A DNA stretch of 64,000 bases from Microstegium vimineum (GCA_022036555.1 CM039129.1:39928649-39992648), one strand, 5' to 3'; positions 1 through 12,869 are shown, counted from the stretch's first letter. Program-made: numbers and translations. Notes: a model not told the origin generated them from the letters alone.

Positions 1-1263
1 AGAGCTGCAGAAAAGTTGTTTCCGCAATTGGTACGAGATCTTTGTTCAAGAACTTTTTGCATTGTTGGTTTGTATTGAGAGAGCTCACAACATACTAGGA
101 AAATAGGAAGTCGCTTGACTAGCCTGCCACTACCTGAAGTGTGGCAAGTAGCAAAGCAACTTGGAATTTTTTGTGGTACATTAACTACATAGATGACCCT
201 GTTCTACATAGATGACCCAAAAGTGTGGCAAGTAACAAAGCAACTTGGAAGCCTATCAAAAGAAGTGTGCCTCTAATTTTTTATCTGCCATTTATTCCTG
301 CTGCATATTCAAAATTGTGTATATAAAATTGATCATTTCTGCAATTACTGGCTGTCATGTGAGTGGTGGCTGTAGAAGCACAGATCGAGCCAAGCTAAAT
401 GAATAACTGAATTAATTATAGCATGACAGGATGGTATTAATAAAGCTTAGGGAAACCTCCATAGCTTGGAGGTGGTGGGAAGAACCAACCACTATCTCAT
501 TCCGGGTAAGTTGCTATGCAAATCTTTAGCCTTGCTAGATGCCTTCGAATTTCAAGAACCCAGCAAAATGGACTGTTGGTTGGTTCTCATTTTTTATTGG
601 ATAGGGATTTCCCTGGTAGCATGAATATCAGTACATCAATAGGCCATCCATAGTTATTTGATTTGATTATTAGAAAAAATTGATATAGTTACTTGAAGAT
701 TGAGATATTCTTATCCTTCAGCCTTCACCGCCTTTCTTTTGGCACCTTTCCAGTCATGTGAGATGAAAAAAATAAAAACTGCAGTTTAGAAAATTCCGAT
801 GATGCCTTGAGTCTATCATCTTCTTCTTTATTGGTACTGTACTAAGTAAATGCGATGATAATTTCACTTAAAACCTTTGTTGTTTGTGAAAGATGCAGAT
901 TACTGCTACTATTTCCTCAATTCCAATTATGTAGTATGGTATGGACCTCGTTGGTTAAACCTTGGAAGTAGTGAATAGAGACATGATCCAGCTGGGATCT
1001 TTTTCTACAAGAAGCATTTAGTCAGCTGCACGCCGAGTGATGATTTCCCCATAACCAAATTGTTCTCTCTGGCCTTCAGGGACCCTGTTACTGCAGAAAT
1101 ATTACTGTTTTTTTCTTTGTTCCTTGATTGCCTTACTTTTTGTCCTGCCTTGTATGCATTATATATGCCCTTTGTACTCCTTCCTTCCAAACTATAAGAC
1201 GTTTTGAATTTTCTAGATATGCAGTTTTTACTATGTACTTAAAGATACACTGTCTCCATGCAG
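1..1263 (+). other. Upstream intron or non-coding sequence of the partial gene
   Basis: I find no convincing exon here. The stretch is AT-rich and ends in the acceptor ...CCATGCAG at 1263, which leads into the terminal exon described next. It most likely holds the last intron(s) of a gene whose body lies left of the window. Confidence 0.4.
1176..1247 (+). mobile_element. Partial Stowaway-like MITE end in intron
   Basis: TA followed by CTCCTTCCTTCCAAACTATA and then AAGACGTTTTG matches the left terminus of the Stowaway-type MITEs seen elsewhere in the window (for example 12454). No matching right terminus is present, so this is a truncated copy just upstream of the terminal exon. Confidence 0.5.
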
Positions 1264-1379
1264 AAAACGGGAATCTGGGCGATGGGGGGGACAAGTTCAG
1301 ATCAAAGCTGATGTCCATCACAGACCTGTCCTCTGATGCCCAACCTGCGCACTGCCCTCCCAAGGATGTTGCCGCTTAA
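1264..1379 (+). CDS. Terminal coding exon of an unidentified gene (partial)
   Basis: After the acceptor at 1262-1263 an open frame encodes about 38 residues ending in SDAQPAHCPPKDVAA and stopping at TAA 1377-1379. The preceding exon must supply one base, because the first codon is split (N|AA). The segment is polar, is GC-richer than its surroundings, and is followed by AT-rich 3'-UTR-like sequence up to the LTR insertion at 1588. I infer a real C-terminal exon from the splice site, frame and composition. I do not recognise the family. The frame is also open upstream of the acceptor, but that part includes a MITE-like end and is not believable protein. Confidence 0.5.
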
Positions 1380-1582
1380 TCGTGTGATTCTCTGCTCGAC
1401 TTGCGGACTAATGTATCAGTGCTTGCTGATGGGACATGTAGCTGTTGTGGATTAAACTGAACGTCCTTATGTTACTAGTCGTTTTTTGTTTGTTAAAAAT
1501 ATTCAGGGAAACAGGTGGAAATATATTGTACAAGTTTCCTGACTGGTTGATAAGGAACAAGTTAATCTGAACATGTTGTCAA

Positions 1583-1587
1583 TGCAC
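1583..1587. repeat. Target-site duplication TGCAC, left
   Basis: Five bases immediately before the solo LTR, identical to 4826-4830. Confidence 0.8.
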
Positions 1588-4500
1588 TGTAACACCCGAA
1601 AATTTGAACTTTGAAATAGATTGAACATTGATTTAATTTAGAATTTTGTGCTCATGAAAATGAAGGAAAAAAAACATTTTCATTGAATTAAAATTTGCCC
1701 TAGAGTTAGTAACATGTTTGTGCATTCATGTTGTGCATCTTATTTTTGTGTTGCTTGGTTTTGCAAAAGCTAAAACGGAATTTTCAATGTTTGAAAACGC
1801 AAAGGAAATAGAAAAGAAATCAAATGAAAAAGAAAAGAAAGGAAAAGAAGAATATCTCCCTCTCTCTCTTTTCGGCTTTCTGGCCCAGCCAGCTCGGCCG
1901 AAGCCCAGTGCGTGCTCCCTCTCCCTTTTTCCTCTTCCCTGCTCGGCCCAGTGGCAACTCCAGCCCAACACCGAGCCCACAACATCCTCCTCCTTCGTCT
2001 GTCTCGCTGACGTCCCGGCCCCGTGCGTCAGTCCCCCTTTCTCCTAACTCCAGCCGACTCCCACGCGGACTCTGCTTCGCAGAGTCGGGATTGACACCGT
2101 GGCATGGCGTGCTACGCACGGACTCCCTCCCTCACGACCCTATATATAGCACCTGCACCCCTCTCCCTATCACCTGCCGCACCCCTCGTTTTCCATCTAT
2201 TCGCCTAGCGCCTCGCCCTAGCACCCACAGAGCCACCGCAGCTCGAACTCCAGCCGCCGCAGCCATTGGAGGCCGGTGAAGCTCCTCTGTTCACCAGCAG
2301 CCGTCAAACTCCTGGGGAGAAAGGTCTGGTACCTCGGGAACACTCTCCCCCTCTCAATTTCATCTGGAACCGCCCTCATCCGTGCATCCCCGTTTGCAGT
2401 GAGCTCCGTGCCGCCTCTCAACGTCGTCGGCTCCTCCTAGTGCACCCCTGCCCTCGCGAAGCACTCAGGTGAGGTCGCGCTGTCCCCGTAGTTCTTCCGG
2501 TGCCCTCGTATTTCCGAATAGTGGCCTATATGGCCCGATCGCCTCACGCCGTCGAGTTCCACAGCTCCGGCCATGGAGGACCACCGCGCCGGCCTCTAAC
2601 TCCGGCCGGTCACCCTCTGTTTCCCTCCCCCTTCTAATCTCGGCCCTTTAATCTGAGATCGACGATCGCGGATCGCTGATACCCCTTCGGCCGACTCCTT
2701 TGCATAAGAGCCCCTCGGGTTCTTCGGGTCTCAACCCGCTGTCCTCAGCGCCTTCGGGCTTTACGCTTTCTCCTCGGGATGGCGTAGTTTCCACCGGAAT
2801 TGTTTTATTTCGAAAATAAATGAAAAATACATATTTATAGTTATGCCATTGATTTTCAAATGCTCATATCTCTCTCATTTTAAATCCCTTTTGATCCGTT
2901 CAAATTGCGTTAGATCCGTAATTTCATGAACTATCTAATGATACAGTTTTAATCTATGTTAAAGTATTTTGAAAATAAAGTTTAGATTAATTGTTTTAAT
3001 GAATTAATCTTGTATAGAAAATCCTTTTTAAATTCATAACTAATTCGTTTTAGATCCGTTTGAGCCCGTTTCAGTTGCGTTGGTTTAGTAACGATAAGAT
3101 CTGTCTTTTAGTAACAGTATTAAACATTTATTCTTATCTGAAATAAAATGATAGTTGATGAACAATGGTTTTCCAATTAAAATGAATTAGGGTTTCTACT
3201 TTGGTTTTTCTTAAAACGAAATCTATTTAGTTTAATCTTGTTTTTACAAGAAAATATAATGCGACTTAATTTAATTTGGGTATTTCTCTGAAATATCCAA
3301 TCTATGCTTTTTATATAGATAAAAGAAATGAAGTCTTTTTCTCTTTAAAAGTTAATCTTTCGGTAGTCGTTTCTTTTCCGTTATAGATCCGATTAGTGTG
3401 TTCTTCGCGACTCTGTGATCATAGAGATGCGTAACTTCCTTTTTAAACCCTTTTTCATTGTTTGGTGTACTGTTCTAAATAGATATGTTTGGACACTATG
3501 AATGTTTGATCAGGTGTTTGAGTGGTGTTTGTGTTCTTGTCCAATCGGTGAGTTTATGTGGAGATCAAGAAGAAGTTATCTGAGGTTTGAGAATCAGTTG
3601 AAGAAAGGATCTAAGCGTTTAAGACAAGTATAACATAGGATCTTCCTTGTTACCTACACACTTTAATGTCATTTAATTCATATGCATGTGTCTACCTTGA
3701 ATTCCCGTGAGGATTAACTAGATTTGATATCCTGTGCCTTGTCACCTTTGAGGGTTTGCATATGGGTAGCTTGTGCTAGTGCTCATAAAGAATAACCATG
3801 ATCTTGTAACTTGACTAATGATATATGCAATAACGGTAAAAGATGACTTTTTAGCAACGTGGACTATAGCTGGAATATCAGGAACTCACACCTGTGTTCT
3901 CACTCATAGGGATATTTATGTAAGTGGATTACCTCGAGAAAACAGTACTACCATAAGCTAATGGGCTCTGCCTTGACTCAGTATTATACTTTCATTAATT
4001 TGTGGCAACTTACCCGAGAGGGCGCAAGAGGGGCTCAGTGATTGCCTGGGAGGTGGCACTGCGGTGACTTCTGGGATCTCGTTGAGGAAACTTGTAGCGG
4101 GTTGTTACCTATTAGTGGAACCTGTGAACGGTCTCGTCGTGAACCCTGCCGACCTTCCTTGGAAGTGGGTTAAGAGGGCCGCGTCCTTGGGCGAAAGGGC
4201 AATTCACGACTTGTGGGTAAAGATGTACACCTCTGCGCGCAGAGTTAAAAACTATTATAATAGCCGTGCTCACGATTAAGAGCGGCTTGGGCTCCTTACT
4301 ATGTGATGTCTTTATGTCATGGCTCATTAGTTGTTATTTGTTATTGATTATTGTGATTTGTTCATATAAGGATTATATCTTGTTCACTTGATCATGGGGT
4401 TATTTGGGTTTATATTGAACTTAATGCTACTCAATTGCTAAAATTATGAGTCACTTAAAAGCTGATGCAGTTAAACCCGTGTCAATCCTTTTTGAGCCTC

Positions 4501-4825
4501 ATAAACCACATGTTATCTTGTTGGGTACGACATGTACTTACGCTTGCTTTATTTTCAGTACTTGGATAAAAATCTCGGATGGGTACCAGATTGCAAGAGT
4601 TAGAAGAGATAGGTTTTGGTCCCTGTGGAGTTGGAGTCTTCACCTGAAGTTTGGAGTTGTCTTCCCGCTGTTCGCTGTGTTGAGGTTATCCTTTGACCTT
4701 ATATGTTATATATTTAAGTATTGTCTTTTGATACTACCTTAATTTATGGCTATATGTGAGATTTGACTTTCTGGGCTCACATATGGTGTATATCTGGTTT
4801 TGTTTTCTTAAAACCGGGTGTGACA
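1588..4825 (+). mobile_element. Solo LTR of a large LTR retrotransposon, 3238 bp
   Basis: The segment begins TGTAACACCCG and ends CGGGTGTGACA, a TG...CA pair with near-perfect short inverted termini. It is flanked by an exact 5-bp target duplication TGCAC at 1583-1587 and 4826-4830. No second LTR, primer-binding site, polypurine tract or gag-pol reading frame lies between the ends, so it is best read as a solo LTR left by recombination between two LTRs. It has a GC-rich left third (about 1860-2780) with a TATA box, then an AT-rich remainder. LTRs of 3 kb are typical of some grass Gypsy families; the superfamily here is inference. A related sequence lies inverted inside the Helitron at 28793-30518. 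The ORFs inside have no recognisable domains. Confidence 0.85.
2141..2148 (+). promoter_or_regulatory. TATA box of the solo LTR
   Basis: TATATATA inside a GC-rich stretch (GACCCTATATATAGCACC), about 550 bp from the LTR 5' end. It is the likely U3/R promoter of the element. Whether it still drives transcription cannot be told from sequence. Confidence 0.6.
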
Positions 4826-4830
4826 TGCAC
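4826..4830. repeat. Target-site duplication TGCAC, right
   Basis: Five bases immediately after the solo LTR, identical to 1583-1587. Confidence 0.8.
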
Positions 4831-6711
4831 TCATGCTCGGAAAACCTTTTTTTTCCGTGAAGTTTCTGATAGACCTTGTGTTCCATTGGTAAAAATGTGT
4901 GCTCCCGTCGGAGCTCGAGCCCCTTGACGCCATGAGCTCATCAGAGAATTTCAGATAGAAGCTACGTGACCGATTTATTACAATGGGTATATGTAATTGA
5001 GCCTAGTAGTATAATAAAGGTTACCAATAGGGCAATAGGCCATGAACTCGTCCAAGTGGCAAGCACTGTGATGCTGTTCAAAGTCGATCTGGCAATCGAA
5101 TCGAGGAGACCATGCACGCACGCTGATGGCCTAGCCGGAGACCTCGAGGCGGTGGACACGATGCCGCGGAGCGATGTCCACTGGATGTGAATCACCTGGC
5201 TTGCTTGCCGAACGCAGCAGGCATGAGCGACGAGCACCCCTGCCAGAGAGATTACAGGCCCATGACACGTTCACAGAGACAGAGAGTACGAAGTGACTGA
5301 AATAATCAAATCATTGATGCACACAAGGGAGCCGACTAAGGCCATCAAAAGCAGCATCAAATGACAACACGTAAATGAGGGAAATTATAGAAAATCAAAT
5401 GTACAAAATTTCCTCCTATTACTCTAATCATTATTTTTACAAATATTAAATTACCGTATTACCCTTGATTAGAAAAAATAAATACAGAAACAGAATTACC
5501 ACCCTTTTATTTGGAGTCCTAATTATCTGAGTTTTGAAGGAAATGAGAAGAAATTTGACACATATGGGAGGAAATTTGTCGCATATGACCCATTGATCAT
5601 ACACATCAGAATTTCCTCTCGTTTCCTCTCTAGAATTTCCTCTCATTTCCTCCAGCCTTTATAGCCGTCGGATCGGTCGACGTGAGCCGTCGAATATTTC
5701 CTCAAGTATTGTAAAAAATCTCAGATTGATTTAGTTACGTGTTTAGAGATGCGTTATGTCTAAACAGATGGCAAAAATCTATGTACCAAAAAAAATGTAA
5801 AAGTGACTTGTAATTTGAAAAGGGAAGGAGTAACTTCAAAAGTTTTGATGGACGATATTCATGTATGATGATGCCCTTGCACGACACCTACGTACATCCA
5901 ACGAGGCAACTGTTAAAAAATGGTGTTGTTGCAGATTCCTGATCCAGTTCGCCTCACTACTTTGGAGCAGATTACACGTGAGGAAGTTGTAGAGATCAAT
6001 TCTAAACTTGTATTCTCTTATTCCTTAAAAATTTCTTTATATTTTTTTAGATAAAGGAATAAAACATCCCAGCCTTCACATTCACAAGTGAATGCTTAAG
6101 GCTCAAACTTACAAGACCTGGACTTAGTTCACAAATCCGCTACGCGGCCAGTCAAGACATAAACATGTGACCTTACATAAAGGCAACTAAACAAATCATA
6201 ACACTACAAAGATACTAAACACAGATCATTGAGCCATTTCCTTAAACGAGGTGGAACTAGAGGCGTTGAGCCATTGCGGCTCATCTTGAGGGAATGGTGG
6301 ACTTGAATGCCAGTGTCATGTACATGAGCCGTATTTATTTTAGCCCAGCCGCGTCAGATACGGGTATCCTCAACAACCTTTTGAGAAATAATACGACTAG
6401 GATACGTATCCGGCGGGTATCCACCTTGCCTCTCTTAAATATCACTAGGCGGCCCAACACAGGCCTCGGATCTTGCCTGTTCTTCTTCCGTCACCGAGGT
6501 TCGTTCACCCGCCCCAGCCCCAGCGTGAGCGAGCTCTCCCCATCTCGTGGCGGCGCCCTCTCCCTGCCGCCTACGCCAGGTGCCCAGGTTTTCTTCGGCG
6601 ACGAGCACCACACCAGGTGCGCCCTTGGTCTACGTACCCTTCCTGTTGCCCTAAATAACTATTTGTGTTCGGATCTAACCTAACTACGACTATATCATTG
6701 ATTGGCTACTA
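4831..6711. other. Intergenic sequence without a recognised gene
   Basis: AT-rich, with short unconvincing ORFs. A GC-richer patch at about 6470-6620 has codable frames but no recognisable domain. The stretch ending near 5852 (GGGAAGGAGTAAC) resembles a decayed MITE terminus. No RNA gene seen. Confidence 0.5.
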
Positions 6712-6963
6712 CTCCCTCCATCCCAAATTAAAGACATCCCAAGAATTTTGGAGAGTCAAAGTATCTTAAGTTTGATCAAACTTATATGACAATATAATAA
6801 CATTTATGATGTCAATTAAGTATCATTAGATTCATTACCAATTATATTTTCATAGTATGTCTATCATAAATCTTTATAGTTTTCTCTAAAATTATTTGTC
6901 AAACTTAAGATGCTTTGACTCTTCAAGATTCTTGAAAGTTCTTATAATTTGGGATGGAGGGAG
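6712..6963. mobile_element. Stowaway-like MITE, 252 bp
   Basis: Starts CTCCCTCCATCCCAAATTA and ends TAATTTGGGATGGAGGGAG as inverted termini, flanked by TA on both sides (6710-6711 and 6964-6965). TA duplication plus the CTCCCTCC terminus is the Tc1/Mariner Stowaway pattern. Non-coding. Confidence 0.9.
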
Positions 6964-7304
6964 TAAGTTCGATAGTTTACCCAAAATAAATAAATAAAAA
7001 GAAGTAAGTTTATTTATTTTATTTATGTCTGCCACCATATTCTAATTCCATAGTTACTTCATTAATTATGAACAATACATATAAAATTTGACTAGAATAG
7101 TTAATTCTTTCTTGTCCACCTATTTTTGGAGGTGGATGTAAAAGTAAATTTGCTAAATTTAACAAATGTCATATATTGTGGTGAATCTAATGTCAGTAGA
7201 CAATTAAGTGATGGTTAGGGTTCATAGCAAATGGGTAGAGGAAGAATTTGGGTCATAGATAACTTTCTTAGTTTTATTTGCATGATTTGTATAAATGTCT
7301 TGTG

Positions 7305-7829
7305 ATGGACCAGCAGACCGTGAAGAGGATCCTTTGCTACGTCACGGGTACCTCCGACTACGGCTTGCACTACCCGAGGTGCCCCGGCGCGGCACACTTC
7401 ATCGGGTACAATTACAACGACCATGCCGGTGATATCGACACGAGCAAGAGCACCAGCGGAGCGCCGTTCTTCCTCGACAAGTGTCCGATCAACTGGCAAT
7501 CAGTCAAGCAGCAGGTAGTGCTTTTGTCCAGTTGTGAGGCAGAGTACATTGCAACCACTACCGCTTCTACTCAGGCTCTATGGCTGGCTCGACTACTCGA
7601 CAATCTTCTTAGCAGAGACATGGAGTCAGTGGAGCTTAGGGTGGACATAAAGTCCGCCTTGGCCTTGGCAAAGAACCATGTCTTCCATGAGCGCAACAAG
7701 CACATCCGGGTGTGGTATCATTTCATCAGAAGATGCCTGGATGAAGGGACTGTCCGGACCAACTACATCAACACCCAAGACCAGCTCGTCGACTTCCTGA
7801 CCAAGTCACATGGGCGGATCAAGTTCTAG
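7305..7829 (+). pseudogene. Ty1/copia polyprotein remnant, RNase H C-terminus
   Basis: The frame starts with a stretch like the end of the copia reverse transcriptase connection (VKRILCYVTGTSDYGLHY). It continues through RNase H motifs: GYNYNDHAGDIDTSKSTSG, then LSSCEAEYIATTTAS, DIKSALALAKN and HIRVWYHFIRRCL. It ends near the usual copia C-terminus (QLVDFLTK) at TAG 7827-7829. The catalytic-type residues of the domain look largely kept, but gag, protease, integrase and most of reverse transcriptase are missing upstream. It is a 5'-truncated, non-autonomous remnant, followed by a polypurine tract and probable 3' LTR. It is not part of the copia element at 45.6 kb. Confidence 0.85.
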
Positions 7830-7886
7830 GAATTTCGCACTAGGATCAGGATGGCTCATATTCCTTACAAGGAGCCACACAAGACT

Positions 7887-7897
7887 TAGGGGGAGAA
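7887..7897 (+). promoter_or_regulatory. Polypurine tract of copia remnant
   Basis: AGGGGGAGAA following ACTT, 60 bp after the pol stop codon, in the position expected for the plus-strand primer directly before a 3' LTR. Confidence 0.6.
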
Positions 7898-8210
7898 TGA
7901 AGGATAAGTCTTTGTGTCTGGTGTTTGTGGGGTTGCAACACATGATGTTGTTGCTGCCTTTCAAGGACAACATCTGCCTTTCAAGAACAACACCCTTGAC
8001 TAGTTGTTAACATCTTTAGGACAACATCTTAGGATAAGCATATTAGGGCAAGCATCTTGACTAGCATCTAGGACAACATATAGTTTATGTTTGGTTGGTT
8101 AGCAGCCTATATATTTATATCCCCAACACCTTAGGTTAGTATGACATTGTGTTGTGTGAGAAAATAAACCAGAATTTTTTTTTCCCAACTACCCAACTCC
8201 CCAATTTTGT
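7898..8210 (+). mobile_element. Probable 3' LTR of the copia remnant
   Basis: Begins TGAAGGATAAGTC right after the polypurine tract. It contains repeated GACAACAT motifs (about 7970-8080) and a TATA-like CCTATATATTTATA near 8107. The right end is uncertain because no matching 5' LTR or target duplication was found; the boundary given is approximate. Confidence 0.4.
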
Positions 8211-9111
8211 CATCCTCTCCTTCGATGAGATTTAGTATTCTACTTGTCCCAAGAGTTAGAATTCTACGGCTAATAAGTTTAACCACTTAAACAACAATAT
8301 GTGAATATGTAGACTACTACATCCCAAATGAAACTACATCTCTATGAAAACAACAAATAGTTAGCTGCAATACTAACTTCAGCTTTAACTTCAGCTTCAG
8401 GATACATAAGCTTCAAGGCAATAACAGTTCTAATAATATTCTCCTTATAGTTGCGGTTTATAGGGTCTTGAAACTCTCTAATTTTGCGCGCCTTCTAAAT
8501 ATATTAACAATAGATCTAGGGTGGTTTTTTGACATTCGATTCCAATATAACTAGTTTTCAGAAAATAGATTACTACAAAACAATAAATAAATATATTATC
8601 ACAAAATTCAATAGAATAGGTTCCGCAATCATAAAAAATCACAATTAATGTTTTGACAACCAAAATCGCAGGATTAAGTAATACAAATCAGTTACATAGA
8701 ATACTACAATTGAGTTCAGAAATAAATATACAAGTTTGAGTTCAAGTTTGATTAACAAAACATTTTTTTTGAAATGATTATAATAACATAAGTTGAAATG
8801 CATTGCTAGGTTTTAGTGACATACACCAATAACAACATAAGGATAAGAAGTTACTATAGAGTCAATCCAATCCACGTGTATTAAAGTTGATTAATGTGAA
8901 ACTTAAATTTTTTATCTTATAAATTATGGATTAAACACCGGTACGTAATAAGGCAATCAGCACCTCCGTTCTCCCTCAAAGTTGCATGGATATACTTAAC
9001 TTAGTTTCAATAGAGTTTTTATCAAAGTTTTATGGATATTAAATATACTGAGGCATTGTTTGGATACTCATGTATCTAGCTCAAACCACACTGATTGAAG
9101 TGGATTGAAGT
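8211..9111. other. AT-rich intergenic sequence
   Basis: No ORF with recognisable content and no inverted-repeat element was identified. Confidence 0.4.
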
Positions 9112-9211
9112 NNNNNNNNNNNNNNNNNNNNNNNNNNNNNNNNNNNNNNNNNNNNNNNNNNNNNNNNNNNNNNNNNNNNNNNNNNNNNNNNNNNNNNNNN
9201 NNNNNNNNNNN
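9112..9211. other. Assembly gap, 100 N
   Basis: Exactly 100 ambiguous bases, the usual placeholder for a gap of unknown length. Any reading frame crossing it is artificial. Confidence 0.98.
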
Positions 9212-11097
9212 TATCACATTCTCTCTTTTATTTTTTAATTTTGCTGTTGCTGCTGCTTTTGGATTTGCACCCGGTTTGATGTGAGAACAAAAAGAGGTCA
9301 TCAGTGTTGTGTGCGTGTGAATGAGAATGAATATATAATACTAACGAGATAATGTGCTCTACTACGGAGAGGAGAGCATATGATTGTATTGCTAATCATA
9401 TGAGTATCAACTTCAGAGAAGCCCTAGTGTTAGATTAGGATAGATACAGTAGATGCTAGCTAGAAATTGGAAAGTGAAAAGTTAGCCGACCTATCGCTAC
9501 CTGTTTGAATTATGCAGGATTTTTTTTTTACCACCTAGTATGAGTGCAGTTAGCTACTATCACGGTTGGTCAAACACCTTCAGCATCAATCTTGGGCATC
9601 TAAAAATAATAATGAATATGAATTGGCAACGCTTACCGAACCTACGTGCATATATATTAGGAGCTAGGTTCGTCATCACGAGAACTACACTCACATAAAT
9701 TAGTAAGTCTTAACTTTGTTCGCTTGAGCTTATAAGCTAGAATTAATTAATCAGCTTTACTTTTTAGCTGTAGAAATCTACGGATCAGCCACAGCCACAA
9801 TAAATCTATTAAAAATACCTTTCATACAAATTAACCTGCTGCTCTTATTAAAACAGAGCTTATGACGACGTGCACATGGCATGCCACTGCGATTTAAAAA
9901 TCACCAATGAAAAAGGGAGCATCCGGTTCAACTAGTTCCATTACCTCTGTGCATGTTAATTATTTTTTTATATCCAATCCAAGAATTGTCTAAATGCATG
10001 ATAAGACAAAATCCTAAAGGCACAAGTTGGAGTATTATATGCACATATTCACATGACATGTACCAAACCACAAACTTGCTCTACTATATTTTAGTCTACG
10101 CAGGGTACAGTCATCTCCTCTAAATAAAAACAATGCATGCCGCACACACAAAAAGGCCACTCACCACTCGATGCAGCCTTTCTTTACTTTGGCAACTTCT
10201 TGTGAAGTGACTTTTTATAAAAAAATATTTATACAAAGAGCAGAGCAGTTACAAGAGAGAGAGGAGGATAAGACCAGTGGCAAATGCAAACCATTCAAGC
10301 TACACAGTATACATCATCATCTCTTTTCTTGCTTTTGGCACGCAACAATCTGCTGATGCCGCTGGGTAAAGCAGCTTCTCGCGGTCGCGTTCATACCATC
10401 ATATATATGCATGTCTTAATCTAATCTTTTTGCAGCTGAATTTAATTTGCGTATATATACCGCCGGTTGTTTTTTCGAGATTAGATTATATTACAGCAGG
10501 CAGGAAAAGGGTGGTTAAGTCGCTGTCACCCTGGAAAAATTGCCCTGAAAAAAGAGATCATCCTGGAAAATGACCTGGTGTTTAACCAGCAACAGGCTAA
10601 CCTCCAACTCTTTGATGCGTCGACTTCATCGATCTTCATACGAAAGCACATGTTCCCAAAAAACACTTTCGCACGCACCGAATTGCATTGCACAAAGTTA
10701 GCCAAGCATTAGCTTATCCCATGCTACCTAGCTAGCTGTCTTAACTATTTGTTTGAAAAAGAGGGCATCAACTTTTGTATGTGTAACACGAACTGGCCTG
10801 CATCCATGTATATATATGATGAGGGAGTTGAATATATATTCATTTTTTAAAGACATTTTTGCGTGCAAATAAATGAAAAAAAGTGGCATGGGAATCTTTG
10901 TACCTCACTCGTTGATCTTTCCCGAGTCCGTTCATCCTCTACTCCCTCGAGCATAGGAGAGTCATATCCGGTTTAAAGAGACGGTAGTACATGATGGATT
11001 TAGGGTAAGAGTCTGAAGAACTTTCATCCGTTTTGACCCTTCATGTCTATCTATGCTTAGTTTGTTAAGATGTCACTACTCAATTAAGGTGAGAGAG

Positions 11098-11307
11098 TTA
11101 GGGGTTGTTTGGGACTGCTCCGCTCCACGTTTTTCAGCTCTGCTCCACGGCTAAATGTTTTTAGCTCCACGCACACAGTTCCAGAAAAAAAAAGGTGGAG
11201 TTGTGAGAACACCTAAAGAGATACTCCACAAACTCTAGTTTTTTATGAAGCTGCTTCACAGTGGAGTTTGCAGAGCAGAGTTTGTGGAGCGGTCTCAAAC
11301 ATGTCCT
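11098..11307. mobile_element. hAT/Tourist-type MITE with imperfect terminal inverted repeats
   Basis: GGGGTTGTTTGGGACTGCTCC at the left pairs with GGAGCGGTCTCAAACATGTCC at the right. The interior has further inverted CTCCAC/GTGGAG motifs. The GG..TGTTTGG terminus is common in grass MITEs. The exact superfamily is undecided because the target duplication is unclear. Confidence 0.6.
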
Positions 11308-11802
11308 TAAAAAATATATAGTTAATATTAAGTAGAGCAAAAAAAAATTCCCAATTTTTCCTTCACTCTTCTGGTCTTTCCCGAGTCCATCCAAGCCCTC
11401 GAGCATAAGGCATATTATATTTTAATTTACTAAGAGTGGTGAATTTGGAGTAAAAGTCGTCAGTGTACTTTTTTATGCTGTCCACTTTTTCCTGAACTTA
11501 CTATCATATTCATAGGAGTGAGAATAGCACGTGTGTTCAATCACGGTATTAATGTATAAGATGTATCCGAACAATGTTGCAATAATACACCGACATATCG
11601 GCTATATATAATCTATACATAATAAAAAGAATTTTATCGCAGCATCTGAATGTGAGGGAAAGCTAAAAAATAACGAATCAATTCAGAGGTGAAAGTGAAA
11701 CGAGAGATATAAAACTATTGTTATGTAACTAATTTTATAGTTATTTAGAGCTACGATAATTATTATATCAATTTAGGAGATCATATATAGTACTATAATA
11801 TA

Positions 11803-12078
11803 CTCCATGTATCCTAATAAATTATAAAACATTCCAAAATTTTTGGAGAGTCAAAACATCTCAAGCTTGACCAATAATTATATAAATTTTTTTAAAGATT
11901 TATGACATCAAATAGACATACTATAAATATATAATTGATAACGAATCTAATAATACTTAGTTAGTATTATAAATATGATAATATTGTCATATAAGTTTGG
12001 TCAAATTTCTACTTTGACTCTCTAAAATTATTGGGATGTCTTATAATTTGAGATGTCTTATAATTTAGGATAGAGGAG
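11803..12078. mobile_element. Stowaway-like MITE, diverged
   Basis: Left CTCCATGTATCCTAATAAAT and right TAATTTAGGATAGAGGAG, flanked by TA. The interior follows the same pattern as the copy at 6712 (GGAGAGTCAAA, CTTGACCAATAATTAT). Confidence 0.75.
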
Positions 12079-12453
12079 TATATTACGGTAAATAATGTTA
12101 CGATATATTATATAGATATATATAGTTAGTAATTGGACGACAAGGGGCTAAATGCATTCTGGTGCGTACGTGATACGAAACGAAATCCGACGGGGGGCCG
12201 ACCTGGGGTCTCACATGGAATCGATCGCAGCAGCAGCGGATCGCATGGGAATCCAATGCGGAAACACCCATTATTAATAAAACAACACTAGATCGATGGA
12301 TGCATCTGATCTCATGCATGATACCAAAAGATACATATATAATATAAAATATATGCATACACACATCCATCTACACTGCTGCTATTGCTGCTCTCTCTCT
12401 CTCTTTCAATTCTCACTGTTGTTAGTATTAGTTGGATCCAATCCTAGCTAGTA

Positions 12454-12702
12454 CTCCCTCCTTTCCAAATTATAAGACGTTTCAAGAATCTTGGAAAGTC
12501 AAAGCATCTCAAGTTTGACCAATAATTATAGAGAAAACTATAATAATTTATGATATTAAATAGGTATATTATAAAAATATAATTGATAACAAATATAATG
12601 ATACTTAGTTGATATCATAAATGTTATTATATTGTTGTATAAGTTTAGTCAAAGTTGAGATAGTATGACTCTCTAAAATTTTTGAGATGTCTTATAATTT
12701 GG
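12454..12702. mobile_element. Stowaway-like MITE with decayed right end
   Basis: Left end CTCCCTCCTTTCCAAATTAT after TA, interior as in the neighbouring copies, right arm CTTATAATTTGG. The terminal GGAGGGAG is lost. Confidence 0.75.
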
Positions 12703-12848
12703 AAATTCACCATTCACAGCTTGCATGAAACAATAAATAACCTTGTATAGGAAATGAAATGTCAACTCAACTGGCGGCTCAGATCTACATCTACTGCACT
12801 ACACTGTACCATGCATGCAAGCTCTGGCTGTTGGCTCAGTTCCTTCTC

Positions 12849-12869
12849 ATGCATGCATGCATGCATGGG
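12849..12869. repeat. TGCA microsatellite / RY-motif cluster
   Basis: Five tandem CATG/TGCA units. The CATGCA core is the RY motif bound by plant B3 factors; function here is not shown. Confidence 0.6.

Noticed and set aside
1718..2651. Proline/serine-rich ORFs in the solo LTR
   Set aside because: They arise from the GC-rich promoter half of the LTR, occur on both strands and show no domain.
9068..9301. ORF spanning the N gap
   Set aside because: The middle is unknown sequence.
10100..10450. Possible microRNA hairpins
   Set aside because: No pair of complementary arms of precursor length could be traced by eye.
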